This document shows positions 26,901-35,035 of a stretch of DNA of 62,235 bases, piece by piece. A model generated the notes under the pieces. That model was not told where the DNA came from and did no database searches. It saw nothing but the letters and a program-made list of their open reading frames with translations. The position numbers and the translations under genes were made by a program. Numbering within the stretch: the first letter of the stretch is position 1; every line of letters starts with the position of its first letter. Source of the DNA: Allorhizocola rhizosphaerae (lineage in GTDB: Bacteria > Actinomycetota > Actinomycetes > Mycobacteriales > Micromonosporaceae); assembly GCF_003426775.1 (NCBI RefSeq), contig NZ_QJUG01000012.1:1-62235 (forward strand), given 5' to 3'.

Positions 26901-28559
26901 GCGGTCGACCTGCTCGGCCGAGTGGTCAGCTACACCGACGCGCACGGCGATACGACAACCAGTACCTACGACAACCTCGGTCGGCTGACCGCTCGCAGCG
27001 GCCCGCTCGGCAATGAAACTTTCGTCTACGACAACCACCACCGCCTGATCGAGCAAAAGCTCGATGGCACAACGCTCGCTTCCGTTACCTACGACGCCTT
27101 CGGTCGGCTAAAGCAGATGGACTACCCTGCCGCGGGACAGCTTCGGCAGACGGTCGGCCGCGATACGCTGGGGCGGCTGGACGCGTTGACCTACCGGCTC
27201 GATGTCGGCAGTCCGGAGATTGCTGACACAGCCGTGTATGCCCAATCGAACCAGGTGATGCGATACGTCGCGAGATCCGGTGCAGCTGAGGAGTGGCGCA
27301 CTTTCACCTACGACGCTGCCGACCGCTTGGTGTCGGCCCACATTGGACCGGTCCTGTACACCTACGGCTTCGGACCACAGGACACCGGCTGCGGCACCGG
27401 CTCCAACATGAACACCAACGCCGGCAAGAACAGCAACCGTACCAGTCAGAACGTCGGCGGCGTTGCGACCTATTTCTGCTACGACTACGCCGACCGGCTC
27501 ATCAGCAGTAGCGACGCTGTCTACAATGGGGCAACCTACGACGCTCACGGCAACCTGAAGCGACTCGGCACCGGAACCACACCTCTGTGGCCCGGTTATG
27601 ACGCGTCAGACCGCAACTGGGGCTTCGAGCAATACGACGACAACGGCAATGGCGTCGGTCTCTACTACGACCGCGATGTTCAAGGCCGGATTATCGGGCG
27701 CTACAAGAACGAAATCGTTGACTGGGATTGGCGCTCAGCCGGTGATTGGTTCTACACCTTCACCGGCAGCGGCGATACGCCCGATATCGTGCGCACAGCC
27801 GGCTGGCAGATCGTCGAGAAGAACATTGCCCTGCCGGGTGGAGTGCTGGTGACCCTCAAGCCGCAAGAGACGACACAGGCAAACAAAGCAACGTACTCGT
27901 TGCCGAACATCCACGGCGATGTGCTGCTGACAGCAAATGGCTTGGGAAACAACACTTCTACTGGCAACGGGCCGGCAAACAGTTTTACATATGATCCATT
28001 CGGATCTGTACTTGCTGGTAGCAGTACCTTCCCAAGCAATACAGCTATCGGCTCCTATGCCTACGTTGGGCAGCACCAGAAGCTAAGTGAGACGCTCTTC
28101 AGCCTCAACCCGATCCAAATGGGCGCGAGGGTGTATCTACCAACGCTTGGCAGGTTCGCTCAGGTCGACCCCGTCGAAGGCGGCACCGAGAACGCCTACG
28201 TCTATCCGGCTGATCCGGTGAACGAGTTTGATCTGGATGGTCTGCGCTCGCAACGCGGAAAGCAATCGAAGAAGGCACCATCACTTTCTGAGTTGCAGAA
28301 AGGGATTTGGAAGAAGGTAACGAATGGGAATTCGCTGACCAAAGCCGAAAAACGTCTGGTGCCGGGTATCAGGCGGCTGGTCAATAGCACTACGAAGAAA
28401 TTCGATCTCGAAAAGCGATCGAGGCAGACAAAAGACGCAGTCAAGAAAGGTGCCGGTGGAATAAAGGGTGGATTGAACAGGGTCTTTGGCCCTATTATAA
28501 TCATGCCTAAGTCGATAATTGACGGCCTCATGTACGGAATACCGGGCCCTCCGGCGTAG
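20964..28559 (+). CDS. Secreted RHS/YD-repeat polymorphic toxin with PA14 and propeller domains
   Basis: About 2,531 residues. A signal peptide is visible ([20 protein letters not shown]). In order: an N-terminal beta-rich region; two adjacent PA14-like lectin domains (about 680-820 and 830-975, with [11 protein letters not shown] and [11 protein letters not shown]); RHS repeats; a PLL/sialidase-like propeller (about 1245-1520, repeats such as [16 protein letters not shown]); a third PA14 (about 1640-1775); further YD repeats; and the core-closing motif [17 protein letters not shown] with [13 protein letters not shown]. The last 103 residues are a short basic, Lys-rich tip of unknown type, the expected toxin. 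The exact start is uncertain: ATG 20934, GTG 20964 and TTG 20967 are all possible. Confidence 0.88.
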   Translation: MLVIRNSRRGKQVQATAAQRRVATLAIVAMLSTMAVAPASAHQPEPAKPGSAKEHVNRASRAPMKQNYPGGLATQRSSSPVAADARRVGTMAKAGQPAQQPLGTNSAKIQATAGEIVAQRDATSTVHRNVDGSLTRKEYFAPKFFNVGGQWQAVNTSLVTDRNPRDIPSPRLADLERLDGEPSRAFLTVSANEWQARFAPSDFAGGMIRIRMGGSQVGFQPVGGRTVSPVVSVNPDGKQRVLYPDLWPGVDVEYLVYAAEVKENIILKHRHATPGAGFNVLGAQLQAGPEQDGPAFTIHGALNNEFGITPINLILNNFGYVSDTSVYRQEYRDGQLAISVDAQYLQGLPDEAFPAVIDPGVYRSHFGNRAGGNYVSFKSDGYICPSNVCNTQAGSLQDSNYVWRSWRSAFHSPYSWFQDPNKRLVHANLHLTMRSGVSWWPGTTDGRWVDTWHANCLNSYNCVNWGLPGGETHMGSVGDIDVTNIYRTLINGGDFGGWLMITGEEGAWVSYKNFDPDNTFVDFTYYDPPPAPGIAVPAPYQTFIDPQVSLKLNGIGNPNNGDPLEYELLVSSGPNGVGTVISSGLINTTQWTIPDGLLQDGSTYYVRARSFDNTGGGWSGWSGSVAFKIDTRTGKDATQSYDTLGPVSVDLATGNLTTSLSSHSSAALGGSLGVSLDYNSPLKSRQGLIGQYYNNIDRSGTPVMTRLDQNLDFHWEAGSPLPSGQADNFSEQWTGYFVAPETAAYSFGGIHDDSYNVVVNGQTMYSSNGCWPDPCYGGGSINLTAGQVVPISVAHSEFGGHARVHLYAKRNGGTGQIVPKEWLQTGVRPITQHHGLIGSYFDNYDNTHTFSAANPLVMKRTDPFLSFDWSTAAPMPNGPERFLVRWTGYVTVPFAGTYIFGVKSDDGAKIMLGQNNTVVYNEWVNRGATESYGAGYQLTANTPTPIIIEYYDAGGPASFQFKVQGAVPQQIVPTSWLSPSARVLPDGWSLGIDPDGDVSYDRLSVRQNSVVLTDSTGSTHEYAWTGSGYKPPVNEDGHLARNNDGTFTLQDVDGRTYVFHADGLLASVTSPVDDRRPAALQYTYAGSPPKITQITDGVTNQRWAKVFYSGANECGSAPNGFDAQAPAGMLCAVQTNDSRVTHFHYANGQLARVAEPGSELTDFQYEQLPNGSHRISSVRDVAANDAVAAGVRANDASVLTQIEYDVLGRASKVTQPAATAGANRIQHVVEYLPGNGAMWTEPELIPGVTPSGSPNLVNFGDNRLALFARHGGSDLNYRVKDHKGWSDWQLLGTACILDDPGAASWEAGRIDLFVRGCDNQLHTKVYANGGWSGYIGLGSTSITSSPSATSWAKDRYDVVARGPSNELLHRAWTPSTGWTGFGSLGGCISQAPTVSTWGFDRLNMYVQGCGNPSSFFSRYWGPGWIDFAVLTNEQNMSSAPQSVSTPDKHIHVVARGANGALRYLHFDGPAWAWDGGWQTLQGCIVGSPAISQLGSTTIVIYKGCDGQLYETRRVPVAGVTRQHIVGSAEPNGYTRQITYDPILRTIEDKDIAGLATKTEWHPIKDLVQSTIDPAGLRTATLYDDDARQAHVYGPAPAAWFAAGGKPLANHVNEVPHSETKYDEGIVGPAVAWYNTRLSSSGQPYFFGAPKLHTTGLMTATPLTIRADYRTTPVPITVDSGNDNWGYSATGKLRFPAGGTYTFKIWHDDAARVWVDDKLIIDDWTYVGETQKSTTATFVAEANRPYRFRFDFANRNTAFVEDIWLAGPGIADQSGQGLGTRDWTFLSAGYSLATSTKVFDSQIGDSITTTNYGPNPELGLVHSTTVDPGGLNLTTTMTYEPQGAEGGFLRQTSKTLPGGGTTTYAHYGAAETRDNPCTPSSEAFKQAGFMKLKTEPDPDGTGPQTGRATETVYDDAGRAVATRYNTDSWTCTTYDGRGRVTQTIIPQIGNEPGRTITNNWAVGGSPLVTATGDNIGDITTAVDLLGRVVSYTDAHGDTTTSTYDNLGRLTARSGPLGNETFVYDNHHRLIEQKLDGTTLASVTYDAFGRLKQMDYPAAGQLRQTVGRDTLGRLDALTYRLDVGSPEIADTAVYAQSNQVMRYVARSGAAEEWRTFTYDAADRLVSAHIGPVLYTYGFGPQDTGCGTGSNMNTNAGKNSNRTSQNVGGVATYFCYDYADRLISSSDAVYNGATYDAHGNLKRLGTGTTPLWPGYDASDRNWGFEQYDDNGNGVGLYYDRDVQGRIIGRYKNEIVDWDWRSAGDWFYTFTGSGDTPDIVRTAGWQIVEKNIALPGGVLVTLKPQETTQANKATYSLPNIHGDVLLTANGLGNNTSTGNGPANSFTYDPFGSVLAGSSTFPSNTAIGSYAYVGQHQKLSETLFSLNPIQMGARVYLPTLGRFAQVDPVEGGTENAYVYPADPVNEFDLDGLRSQRGKQSKKAPSLSELQKGIWKKVTNGNSLTKAEKRLVPGIRRLVNSTTKKFDLEKRSRQTKDAVKKGAGGIKGGLNRVFGPIIIMPKSIIDGLMYGIPGPPA

Positions 28560-28568
28560 CTGAAGGTT

Positions 28569-28606
28569 CAAGCTCGAAGGCCGACTTGATTCGGCCTTCG
28601 AGCTTG
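28569..28606 (+). terminator. Perfect 16-bp hairpin after the first RHS toxin
   Basis: CAAGCTCGAAGGCCGA (28569-28584) pairs fully with 28591-28606 around a six-base loop, starting ten bases after the toxin stop. It separates the toxin transcript from the next gene. Confidence 0.75.
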
Positions 28607-28632
28607 CCATGCAGTAACCTTAGATATATAGT
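28604..28632 (+). promoter_or_regulatory. Promoter for the gene downstream of the first RHS toxin
   Basis: TTGCCA (28604-28609), a 17-base spacer and TATAGT (28627-28632). Transcription would start about seven bases later, at or just before ATG 28642, giving a leaderless message. There is no Shine-Dalgarno before that ATG, which fits. Confidence 0.6.
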
Positions 28633-28641
28633 TAGAAACAT

Positions 28642-29148
28642 ATGTTAAGGAAGATGAGCTTTAGAGGCGTAGGAGTAGATCGACCAACTCGGGACACGAT
28701 GCTACTGCACCATTCTGTGCACAAAAAGACCCCGAATGCTGTTGCTGCTGTCCTGTCGGAATTGGCTAATAAAGTCGACCACCTCGGATCAATCGACTTG
28801 CAGCTCGGCTACCTTGATCCACCACTAATGGCGGACGATAACAGACGACAGGTTACCATCGAATTTGTTGCAGCGAGCGATAAGAAAAGAGTGTCGACTG
28901 GTTCGGCTGAAGTAAGCGTTAGGCTCGATGCTCAAAGCTCCGAGGTTTTCCGAACTCTATTGCGGCTTACGAAAGGTCATCAGCAGGGAAATGTTAGCCG
29001 TCTTCTACGGCTGGTGGCAGAGGAGCTGAAAGGTCATCGGAACATTATTGTCTATGATCTCTTTCTGTCGACGTACTATGACGAGGCTGTCGAACCATAT
29101 GTGCAACTCGTTCTATATACATCAAGGCCAATCGCGAGGGTTGCGTAG
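28642..29148 (+). CDS. Probable immunity protein for the first RHS toxin
   Basis: A 168-residue soluble protein with alternating strands and helices (ELANKVDHLGSIDLQLGYLD, then VTIEFVAASDKKRVSTGSAE, ending YVQLVLYTSRPIARVA). No known domain is recognised. The immunity role rests on position, as the first gene after the toxin tip on the same strand. It is separated from the toxin by a terminator and has its own promoter, which would allow constant expression. ATG 28642 is chosen because the promoter places the transcript start there; ATG 28654 is the alternative. Confidence 0.55.
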   Translation: MLRKMSFRGVGVDRPTRDTMLLHHSVHKKTPNAVAAVLSELANKVDHLGSIDLQLGYLDPPLMADDNRRQVTIEFVAASDKKRVSTGSAEVSVRLDAQSSEVFRTLLRLTKGHQQGNVSRLLRLVAEELKGHRNIIVYDLFLSTYYDEAVEPYVQLVLYTSRPIARVA

Positions 29149-29215
29149 CTTTTGGTTGATGAATTCTGGGGTGTGGTGTGACGTAGCTACATCTGGATAG
29201 GGGATGGTCCATCGT

Positions 29216-30328
29216 CTAGGGACGAATCGCGAGCTTGGATCCGGTCGCTGACACCCAAACGAACCCCACGCCACCTTTCGGCCACACCCAACCATCAAAG
29301 CTGAGCGAGATCGAGGGCGTTGGCGCCGATGCTGGCAGACTGCTGACACGCGGATGCTCCGCGCTCGCGATGTAATCGAGTACCTTGACGCTCTCGATCC
29401 CACAGCCGCCATAGAAGAACTCGACGTTGAGCCCTTTGGTCGGTCGGGCGACATCCAGATGCAATACGTTCCCGCGGCGACGCACCAGGGCTCGGAAGGT
29501 ATAGGAAACCTGGGGGCGCACGCCCTGTTGGTCCTTCTGGTCGATGTGGACCGTATAGACCTGCATGCCGGTGCGCGCCGTCTGTCGAATCTTCTGCTCG
29601 ACACCATCGACGGAGAACTGCACCAGCTCGAAGGCATCCTGCGAGCCGCCGTTGAGGCCAGCGGCGGGCTTAAAGAGCCAAGTCGTCGTGGATGTGGGAT
29701 CGCGCAGCAGCTTGCGATACTCGTCCTCGTCGGACACGCAGGAGAAGCGCATCACCGAACTCGGCGCGTCAACGTTATATTGCCAACGGATCGTTGCCAT
29801 GAACATCTCGCCATCGAGTGAGGGCGGGCCTTCGTTCCACGGCGCCAGGGAGACGGACACATGCGCGTCGTAGTTCCGACTGCGGGCTCGCACCACCTGC
29901 TGGCGAAGGTCGGCGTAGACGTCATCGGCAAGCTGCTGGTCGCCAAGCCGAAGTCCAAGGCAGTTGCGGATGATCCGGTCCAGCGTTTCCGACGAAGCCA
30001 CGTTCGTCAGCGACTCTGGCCTGAAGGCGAGCGCATCAACAACGGCGTCGACGAACGCCGGCGCTCCATTTTGGATGAGCCGCTCCTGCTCCTGGCGACT
30101 GTGCTCCTGGGCGTCCTTCCAGGCCACGAACTGAACGTAGATCGCCACCATACCAGTAAAGAGCAACCCCGAGCCAAACTCCGCGGCCGGCAGGCGCCGC
30201 AACCAACTCCAGTCCGGCAACGGCTCCGACCAGCTGGCCAACACCAACAGGCCGACGCCGATTGCGATGCAGATGACCGCGAGGAGCGTGAGCTTGGTCT
30301 TGTAGAGCCGGTAGAAAGGCGAACTCAT
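29216..30328 (-). CDS. Two-pass membrane protein of unknown function
   Basis: A 370-residue protein. ATG 30328 puts MSSPFYRLYKTKLTL directly before the first membrane helix (LLAVICIAIGVGLLVLASW). A second helix follows (EFGSGLLFTGMVAIYVQFVAW), then a long soluble domain: a helical part (QEHSRQEQERLIQ) and a beta-rich C-terminal half. No family is recognised. The gene lies downstream, on the same strand, of a tiny peptide gene and its hairpin, and the two could form a unit. TATACT 13-18 bases before the start could allow leaderless transcription. Confidence 0.7.
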   Translation of the reverse strand: MSSPFYRLYKTKLTLLAVICIAIGVGLLVLASWSEPLPDWSWLRRLPAAEFGSGLLFTGMVAIYVQFVAWKDAQEHSRQEQERLIQNGAPAFVDAVVDALAFRPESLTNVASSETLDRIIRNCLGLRLGDQQLADDVYADLRQQVVRARSRNYDAHVSVSLAPWNEGPPSLDGEMFMATIRWQYNVDAPSSVMRFSCVSDEDEYRKLLRDPTSTTTWLFKPAAGLNGGSQDAFELVQFSVDGVEQKIRQTARTGMQVYTVHIDQKDQQGVRPQVSYTFRALVRRRGNVLHLDVARPTKGLNVEFFYGGCGIESVKVLDYIASAEHPRVSSLPASAPTPSISLSFDGWVWPKGGVGFVWVSATGSKLAIRP

Positions 30329-30381
30329 ATACAAGATCAAGTATAGCAGCCTACGCAAGTCCGAAAGGGTCGCTCGCGCGA

Positions 30382-30417
30382 CCAGGCCCCGAACTGGGGG
30401 AATGGTTCGGGGCCTGG
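30382..30417. terminator. Perfect 13-bp hairpin between peptide gene and membrane protein
   Basis: CCAGGCCCCGAAC (30382-30394) pairs with GTTCGGGGCCTGG (30405-30417). A CTTTT run follows on the plus strand. On the minus strand it lies 35 bases after the peptide stop. It could terminate the peptide transcript, or act as a partial stop before the membrane protein gene. Confidence 0.65.
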
Positions 30418-30451
30418 CTTTTCCGGCGGAGGATCTAGCGGGAGAGAAGGG

Positions 30452-30508
30452 CTACTTGCCGCTGCCGATCGGGCTGCCGCCACCGCCGCCATTGCGAGTG
30501 CTGCTCAC
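30452..30508 (-). CDS. Gly-rich 18-residue peptide with a very strong ribosome site
   Basis: From GTG 30508 the frame reads MSSTRNGGGGGSPIGSGK and stops with TAG. An AAAGGAGG site lies eight bases before that GTG; an in-frame ATG at 30514 is too close to the site but would add two residues. Such a ribosome site is rare for a random short frame. A hairpin follows the stop. No peptide family is recognised; a signalling or modified peptide is one guess. The neighbours are a membrane protein (same strand) and an XRE regulator (divergent). Confidence 0.45.
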   Translation of the reverse strand: MSSTRNGGGGGSPIGSGK

Positions 30509-30580
30509 GCTCATCACCTCCTTTCGGTGCTGCGGAATCCATGAGAGGTGGAATGCTTAACATAATCAACAAGATGTTTA

Positions 30581-30633
30581 GACAGTAGTTGAAAAGACAG
30601 TAGATGAGTTGTCTCTGGATTCAAAGGCAGTAG
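30581..30633. repeat. Three phased direct repeats upstream of the XRE gene
   Basis: GACAGTAG at 30581 and 30596 and GGCAGTAG at 30626 lie at spacings of 15 and 30 bases, in an AT-rich stretch just before the regulator start. They look like binding sites for a regulator, possibly the XRE protein itself. Confidence 0.5.
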
Positions 30634-30653
30634 ACGTATGAGCTTGGTTTGTT

Positions 30654-30962
30654 ATGACAAAACAGCCCAGCTCAGCCGCCAAGAAGGTTCCGAAACCCGA
30701 ACCCGAAAAGCTTTTCGGCCAACGGGTCCGCGCTCGTCGAACAGAGCTCGGAATCACCCAGGAGTCCCTTGCCGACATCTGCCAACTGCACTGGTCGTAC
30801 GTCAGCTCGGTCGAACGCGGCGTACACAACCTCACGTTGCAGAACATCTTGATCCTGGCGGAAGGCCTTGGCGTCGATCCTGGCGAGCTCGTGCAGGGGC
30901 TGCCGGCTCCGAGCCCGGAGCACCGGAAGCGGACTCGAACGCGTTCTCGAGGCCGCGCTTGA
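30654..30962 (+). CDS. XRE-family transcriptional regulator
   Basis: A 102-residue single-domain DNA-binding protein. The helix-turn-helix spans VRARRTELGITQESLADICQ to YVSSVERGVHNLTLQNILIL, a clear XRE/Cro fold. The C-terminus is basic (HRKRTRTRSRGRA). ATG 30654 has no ribosome site, so translation may be leaderless. Three phased repeats lie within 75 bases upstream. It is divergent from the tiny peptide gene and converges with the gene at 30832-31161, overlapping it by about 130 bases. Confidence 0.85.
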   Translation: MTKQPSSAAKKVPKPEPEKLFGQRVRARRTELGITQESLADICQLHWSYVSSVERGVHNLTLQNILILAEGLGVDPGELVQGLPAPSPEHRKRTRTRSRGRA

Positions 30963-31161
30963 CCGATACCGCGGTGCTACGCGCGCGCAAAGCTTCGCCC
31001 AGCACCTCGTCGGCCTCGCCACCCCGTCCGTAGGTGAAGATGCCAACATGGAGTTGGTTAGCATGCAGTGGCTCGCGTTGATGCCTCACGGAGCGAGCAG
31101 GATCGGGCAACGAATCCAGAACGACGTTGGGCCTTCCGCGGGCGGCTTCAAGCTGGGTCAT
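30832..31161 (-). CDS. Hypothetical protein, last of a coupled three-gene set
   Basis: A 109-residue frame starting MTQLEAARGRPNVVLDSLPD at ATG 31161, coupled by ATGA to the stop of the preceding gene. Its 3' third overlaps the XRE gene on the other strand. The Ala/Arg-rich C-terminus looks like low complexity, so the true end could be earlier in evolution. No family is recognised; support comes mainly from coupling. Confidence 0.4.
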   Translation of the reverse strand: MTQLEAARGRPNVVLDSLPDPARSVRHQREPLHANQLHVGIFTYGRGGEADEVLGEALRARSTAVSVKRGLENAFESASGAPGSEPAAPARARQDRRQGLPPGSRCSAT

Positions 31162-31409
31162 TGGGTCGCACCTCGTTTGTGTGAACGGACAGATCGGTCT
31201 TGCGGAAGAAGCGGAGGAGCCGCCGGGGCTCGGGGACTGGCCATCCTCAGGCCAGCTGCCAGACAGACCGCCGTGGCATTGCGCAGCGGCTGGCACGGCC
31301 ACGTCGCTTGACAGCAACGACAAGGCATACTCGCGCTGCCTTGGTGCCGAGCCACGATCTCGCCGGCCGTCCGCACCGTCGCGCTCTCCGGGTCGAAGAT
31401 GAGCTTCAC
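31158..31409 (-). CDS. Cys-containing small hypothetical protein
   Basis: An 83-residue frame with MKLIFDPESATVRTAGEIVA at its start and a cysteine cluster (CRCCQATWPC) in the middle, which could bind a metal. It overlaps the upstream gene by ATGA at 31406-31409 and the downstream gene by ATGA at 31158-31161. The coupling on both sides is the main argument. The family is unknown. Confidence 0.45.
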   Translation of the reverse strand: MKLIFDPESATVRTAGEIVARHQGSASMPCRCCQATWPCQPLRNATAVCLAAGLRMASPRAPAAPPLLPQDRSVRSHKRGATQ

Positions 31410-31708
31410 CGGTGTTCACCCGCCTCAGCCGCTTCGAGCAGGTCGAACAGATCTGCCAGCTGCCAGTCGAGCGCCTTGAGCACGCCGATGGCCCACTGCG
31501 CGGCCGCACAGGGAAAGCGACCATGGCAGTTGCGACACACCACACCGTGCGGCCAACTCTGCGGCACGTGCACCGTCGCGACCCACCGCGCCTGCTGGGC
31601 CTCCTGATCGTACGGGCTCGCCGCGTTGGGTTGATCGCCCCCGTTCGTCGCGCACACTTCCCAGGCGCTACGAACGTGATCTACCTTCACGCTCAGATAG
31701 CCGGTCAT
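31406..31708 (-). CDS. Hypothetical protein with CxxC motif, first of a coupled three-gene set
   Basis: A 100-residue protein from ATG 31708 (MTGYLSVKVDHVRSAWEVCA). It contains HGVVCRNCHGRFPCAAAQWAIGVL, a zinc-binding-like CxxC with a further Cys. A C-terminal helix follows (LADLFDLLEAAEAGEHR). Actinomycete regulator neighbourhoods often carry such small proteins, but I cannot name the family. It lies on the same strand as, and downstream of, the XRE-TPR gene at 31914-33122 and is possibly cotranscribed with it. Confidence 0.55.
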   Translation of the reverse strand: MTGYLSVKVDHVRSAWEVCATNGGDQPNAASPYDQEAQQARWVATVHVPQSWPHGVVCRNCHGRFPCAAAQWAIGVLKALDWQLADLFDLLEAAEAGEHR

Positions 31709-31913
31709 CGTCAGACCTCCACCGCGTTCCGTTGGTGGCACCCGGCCGGACGGAGACAATTATGATCGCGGCCGACCGGGGCTCGTCGGCAGGGACGCGA
31801 GCCTTGCGGAGGCTTACGTTCCACACCAGGGATGACCGTAGATTTGGAACGACCGACGACGAGGCATCAGCTGTGACGGACACAGCTGGTGTACCGCCGA
31901 TGTTCAGCGACGA

Positions 31914-33122
31914 TTAATCTGTCAGGTTTGCCGCAGCGACCAAGGGGCGAAGGTCTGTTTCGAGAGCGGGTTTCGCCCGAGCCTTGATGTGCCGCAACGT
32001 CTCCCGAGCCACCGAGCTGTAACGAAACTCCTCCGGCGACTCGCGGTGCATGCGCTGCAACATGTGAATGGCGGCAACGTCGTTGCGGGCCAACACGTAG
32101 CAGCGCGCGGCGTCCAGATGGAAGGTCAGCCGCCGCTCCACGGCCGGGGCTCGGTCGATCGGGAGCTGCTCGGCAACAGCAAGCGCTTCGCCAACGCGGC
32201 CGAGGTCAATGGTGGTGGACATCCGGTGCAGGGCCACGTTAGTTGGCCCGAATACCATCCGGAAGTGGTTGGTCTCGCCCGTCTTGGCTGCCACTCGCGC
32301 TGCCACCTCTAGCAGCCGACCGACCTCACTACGGTCGTCCTGCTGGGCTGCGACAGTGGCACCGAGCAGATGCAGGCCGCCAAAGACCGCCAAGCGGGCC
32401 GCCGAGGGCTGCGCCAACCGCGGGGTGAGGTCATCGATGGCCTGCCGAATGACCTCGCGGGCGTGCCCGACCTTGCCCTGGGCTGAGAGAATCATGGCCA
32501 GGTTCCAGGCCGCGGCCGCCGCCATGTCCGGGTCATCAGCGTCGAGTGCGCACGCCACAGCTCGGTCCGCGGCCAGCAGCGACAGCTCGTACTCACCAAC
32601 CCGCTTCGTCCAGGTCCGCGTCAGTTGGTAGAGCGTGCTGGCCAACCGGAGTGTTCGCCGACGGTCGTGCTCGGTCGCCTGGCGGACAGCAGCTTGGGTG
32701 CGATCGATTAGCCCGGGTAGCTGGGCGCCGACGGCGTTGTAGCGAAAGGCCGAGGGTTGCTGCCAGCTTTGCCAAGCGCGCTCGATGTCCTGGGCCAAGG
32801 CATCGAGGTGCGGTGGTTGGTTTCCGCTGCGTGTTCGAGCCATCAGCGCAGAGTGGACAGCGTCAACCGAGGGGTGCGTATGGCGGCCTGGAGGCGCCAC
32901 GGTCAGCGGTACGCCGGTCAGCTCGCGCAGATCCCTGATCTTGAGTGCTTGCGCGAAGTGGATCAGTTGGGAGAAGCGCGTGACCAGACGGTCGCCGGAT
33001 TCGATCTTCTTCATCATGGAGAGGGAGATGCCGACGAGGCCCGCGAGCTCGGCCTGCGTCAGGCCGCGCCGGGCGCGATGAGCAGCGATGCGCTGCCCGA
33101 TGGCCCACTCGTCGATTTCCAT
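31914..33122 (-). CDS. XRE-family regulator with TPR-like sensor domain
   Basis: A 402-residue regulator. The N-terminal helix-turn-helix is clear (IGQRIAAHRARRGLTQAELA through SMMKKIESGDRLV). A linker and an array of helical hairpins with TPR-like spacing follow (for example DPDMAAAAAWNLAMILSAQGK, then EVIRQAIDDL). Proteins of this design in actinomycetes are usually one-component regulators, some responding to peptides or small molecules. It is divergent from a HAD-type phosphatase 71 bases away, a frequent pairing in actinomycetes. Confidence 0.85.
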   Translation of the reverse strand: MEIDEWAIGQRIAAHRARRGLTQAELAGLVGISLSMMKKIESGDRLVTRFSQLIHFAQALKIRDLRELTGVPLTVAPPGRHTHPSVDAVHSALMARTRSGNQPPHLDALAQDIERAWQSWQQPSAFRYNAVGAQLPGLIDRTQAAVRQATEHDRRRTLRLASTLYQLTRTWTKRVGEYELSLLAADRAVACALDADDPDMAAAAAWNLAMILSAQGKVGHAREVIRQAIDDLTPRLAQPSAARLAVFGGLHLLGATVAAQQDDRSEVGRLLEVAARVAAKTGETNHFRMVFGPTNVALHRMSTTIDLGRVGEALAVAEQLPIDRAPAVERRLTFHLDAARCYVLARNDVAAIHMLQRMHRESPEEFRYSSVARETLRHIKARAKPALETDLRPLVAAANLTD

Positions 33123-33181
33123 ACCAGTCCAATCACCTGCGACATGCTGGCATCCAGCAACATCAGTTTACGCCTGGTTGG

Positions 33182-33187
33182 CATACT
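33182..33187 (+). promoter_or_regulatory. -10 element for the HAD gene (leaderless start)
   Basis: CATACT at 33182-33187 ends six bases before GTG 33194. Transcription would begin at or next to the start codon. No clear -35 is visible and there is no Shine-Dalgarno before the GTG. Confidence 0.4.
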
Positions 33188-33193
33188 CGGGCG

Positions 33194-33913
33194 GTGACTA
33201 CTGCCGCGACCGACGCCTGCTTGGTGCTCTGGGACATCGACCACACCTTGATCGAAACGCGGGGAGTCGGTGGCCGGCTCTACCGGCAGGCTTTCCAAAA
33301 CGTGACCGGTGTGGTGGTCACGCAGGAAGCGGAGATCACCGGCCGCACCGAACACGCCATCTTTGACGCGACGCTGCGCTTACACGGACTTGAACCGACC
33401 GAGCACCTTCGCGCGGGATACGCCGTCGAGTTAGCCAGGCTGTACAACGAGCACCGTGAGCAGCTTGTGGCGGTTGGTCGCGCGTTGCCCGGGGCCAAGG
33501 CGGCGCTTGCCGCGCTTGCCCAGGAACCCGGCATAGTCCAAACCGTACTCACGGGCAACCTGCGGGCTGTCGCCGAGACGAAACTCCAAGTGTTTGGGCT
33601 GGACAGGCACATCGACTTCGACATTGGGGCCTACAGCGACGACCACACCGAACGCGCCGAGCTGGTCACGATCGCGCAGCGTCGAGCCAGCGCCAGGCAT
33701 GGTGTCCCCTTCGAGCGCCGCAACACCGTGATCGTGGGCGACTCGGTGCACGACCTGACGGCGGCTAGGAATGGCGGTGCGGCGTTCGTGGGCGTGGCAT
33801 CAGGCGGCAAGAACGCAGGCGCGCTTCGAGCTGTTGCCACCGTCACCATCCTCAGCGATCTGACCGACACCATGCGGGTGGTGCGAGCGATCCGTGACAT
33901 CTGTCGTCAATGA
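33194..33913 (+). CDS. HAD-superfamily hydrolase
   Basis: A 239-residue phosphatase-like enzyme. Motif I is LWDIDHTLIET, with the nucleophile and acid Asp residues; motif II is TVLTGNL; the Lys motif lies in AETKLQVFG; motif IV is IVGDSVHDLTAARNGGAAFVGVASG, which resembles phosphoglycolate phosphatase. The helical cap (residues about 15-80) fits subfamily IA. The substrate is unknown. The GTG start at 33194 is probably leaderless. Divergent from the XRE-TPR regulator, which may control it. Confidence 0.88.
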   Translation: MTTAATDACLVLWDIDHTLIETRGVGGRLYRQAFQNVTGVVVTQEAEITGRTEHAIFDATLRLHGLEPTEHLRAGYAVELARLYNEHREQLVAVGRALPGAKAALAALAQEPGIVQTVLTGNLRAVAETKLQVFGLDRHIDFDIGAYSDDHTERAELVTIAQRRASARHGVPFERRNTVIVGDSVHDLTAARNGGAAFVGVASGGKNAGALRAVATVTILSDLTDTMRVVRAIRDICRQ

Positions 33914-34141
33914 GCGAGCGAGATCCTCGGTGCTCGCCGGATCATCCGCGTAGCGCTGCGCAAAGCCACATCGCCTGGGCGGCAGGTTATCCCGGATGTG
34001 GCCGGCTCGGCGAAGCAATGTCTCGCCAAATGGAACCGGTGCGGGTGATTAGTATGCCAGCTCATCCACATAGACAAATAACCCATGTTGGTGGTATGCA
34101 GCGTCCGAGTATTGTTCCGCCCGTTGATCGCGGAGTTGAGC

Positions 34142-35035
34142 ATGTCAGCACGCCGCCAGTGGAAGCCGTATCTCGTCCGGTGGTCAATCGTCCTGGTGTG
34201 CGCCATGATCAATTTTGTCGTGATATTCACGCTCAGCAAGCGAGGTATGCCCAGGCTGCTGGCGTGGCTCAAGGGCTGGGCGCTGTTCCCTGGAGCGAAC
34301 GATGTCATCGACTGGTTGGGCGACCTCGGTCCCGTAAGCCTGGCGTTGGGCGCGTCAGCGGTGACGGTCAGGGTCGGCGCGTTGTGGGCTCGAAGAGCTG
34401 CGCAGGAACAAGATTCGTCGAGCGGCTTGCCCTCGGCCATGGCATCTCTCGTCCGAGCCTTTCGCGAAGGTCGCTCGTTGATGCGCCCAGGTCTGGTATG
34501 GACAACTGCTGTCGTGGCCTTTGTAGTTATCCCTATCTGGACGATCGTCCGGCTGCTGCAGAATCCTGGCAGAATTTCGCTCGATACTGTCCAGTGCTTC
34601 GTACTCGGCGGGGTCGTTATGGCTGCCTTGGCTACGCGCGCGGGACCATCGATAGAGCGGCTCATGGCGACAACAATTGGGACCATCTGGCGGTGGGGTT
34701 CGGTTGATCTACGCGGCCGTTGGCAGTCAACTTACCAGTATGTCAGTGACGGCGAAGCCCGGACGGCGGTTCAGATCATGCAGATTACTCAAATCGGACG
34801 CGTAGCCCGCGGCCGGAATATCGGGGGCAGCTCGCCGCATCGACACTCGATCAGAATGACGATTAATGGAGACTATGTCACCGGCGAATGGCGCAACATT
34901 GTACGTGGTGCGCGACATCACGGTGTATTTCAGCTGCGAATCAAGGCTAACGGACGACAGATGGTCGGGCGCTGGGTTGGGTTCGACAGCGAAGCGAATA
35001 TCCAAGACGGACTATGGACGTGGGAGCGATTGTGA
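34142..35035 (+). CDS. Membrane protein with C-terminal beta-barrel-like domain
   Basis: A 297-residue protein from ATG 34142 (the frame extends to 34085, but a basic MSARRQWKPYLVRW start before the first helix is more natural). About four membrane helices lie in the first two thirds, including SIVLVCAMINFVVIFTLS and GLVWTTAVVAFVVIPIWTIV. The last 110 residues form a soluble domain with regular short strands (RGRWQSTYQYVSD, MTINGDYVTGEWRN, FQLRIKANGRQMVGRWVGFD, ending GLWTWERL), lipocalin- or CBASS Cap15-like in pattern. That likeness is by eye and weak. The gene is GTGA-coupled to a methyltransferase. Confidence 0.7.
   Translation: MSARRQWKPYLVRWSIVLVCAMINFVVIFTLSKRGMPRLLAWLKGWALFPGANDVIDWLGDLGPVSLALGASAVTVRVGALWARRAAQEQDSSSGLPSAMASLVRAFREGRSLMRPGLVWTTAVVAFVVIPIWTIVRLLQNPGRISLDTVQCFVLGGVVMAALATRAGPSIERLMATTIGTIWRWGSVDLRGRWQSTYQYVSDGEARTAVQIMQITQIGRVARGRNIGGSSPHRHSIRMTINGDYVTGEWRNIVRGARHHGVFQLRIKANGRQMVGRWVGFDSEANIQDGLWTWERL

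Noticed and set aside
30868-31311. 147-codon plus-strand frame
   Set aside because: It lies over the coupled minus-strand genes and has no ribosome site; the ATGA overlaps favour the minus strand.
33907-34707. Frames of 259 and 265 codons on both strands beside the membrane protein gene
   Set aside because: Both overlap a frame with real membrane topology and GTGA coupling, and both are low-complexity.
34810-35035. CBASS operon built around the Cap15-like domain
   Set aside because: No CD-NTase, E1/E2 or JAB gene is nearby; the domain likeness is only a strand pattern, so no system name is assigned.
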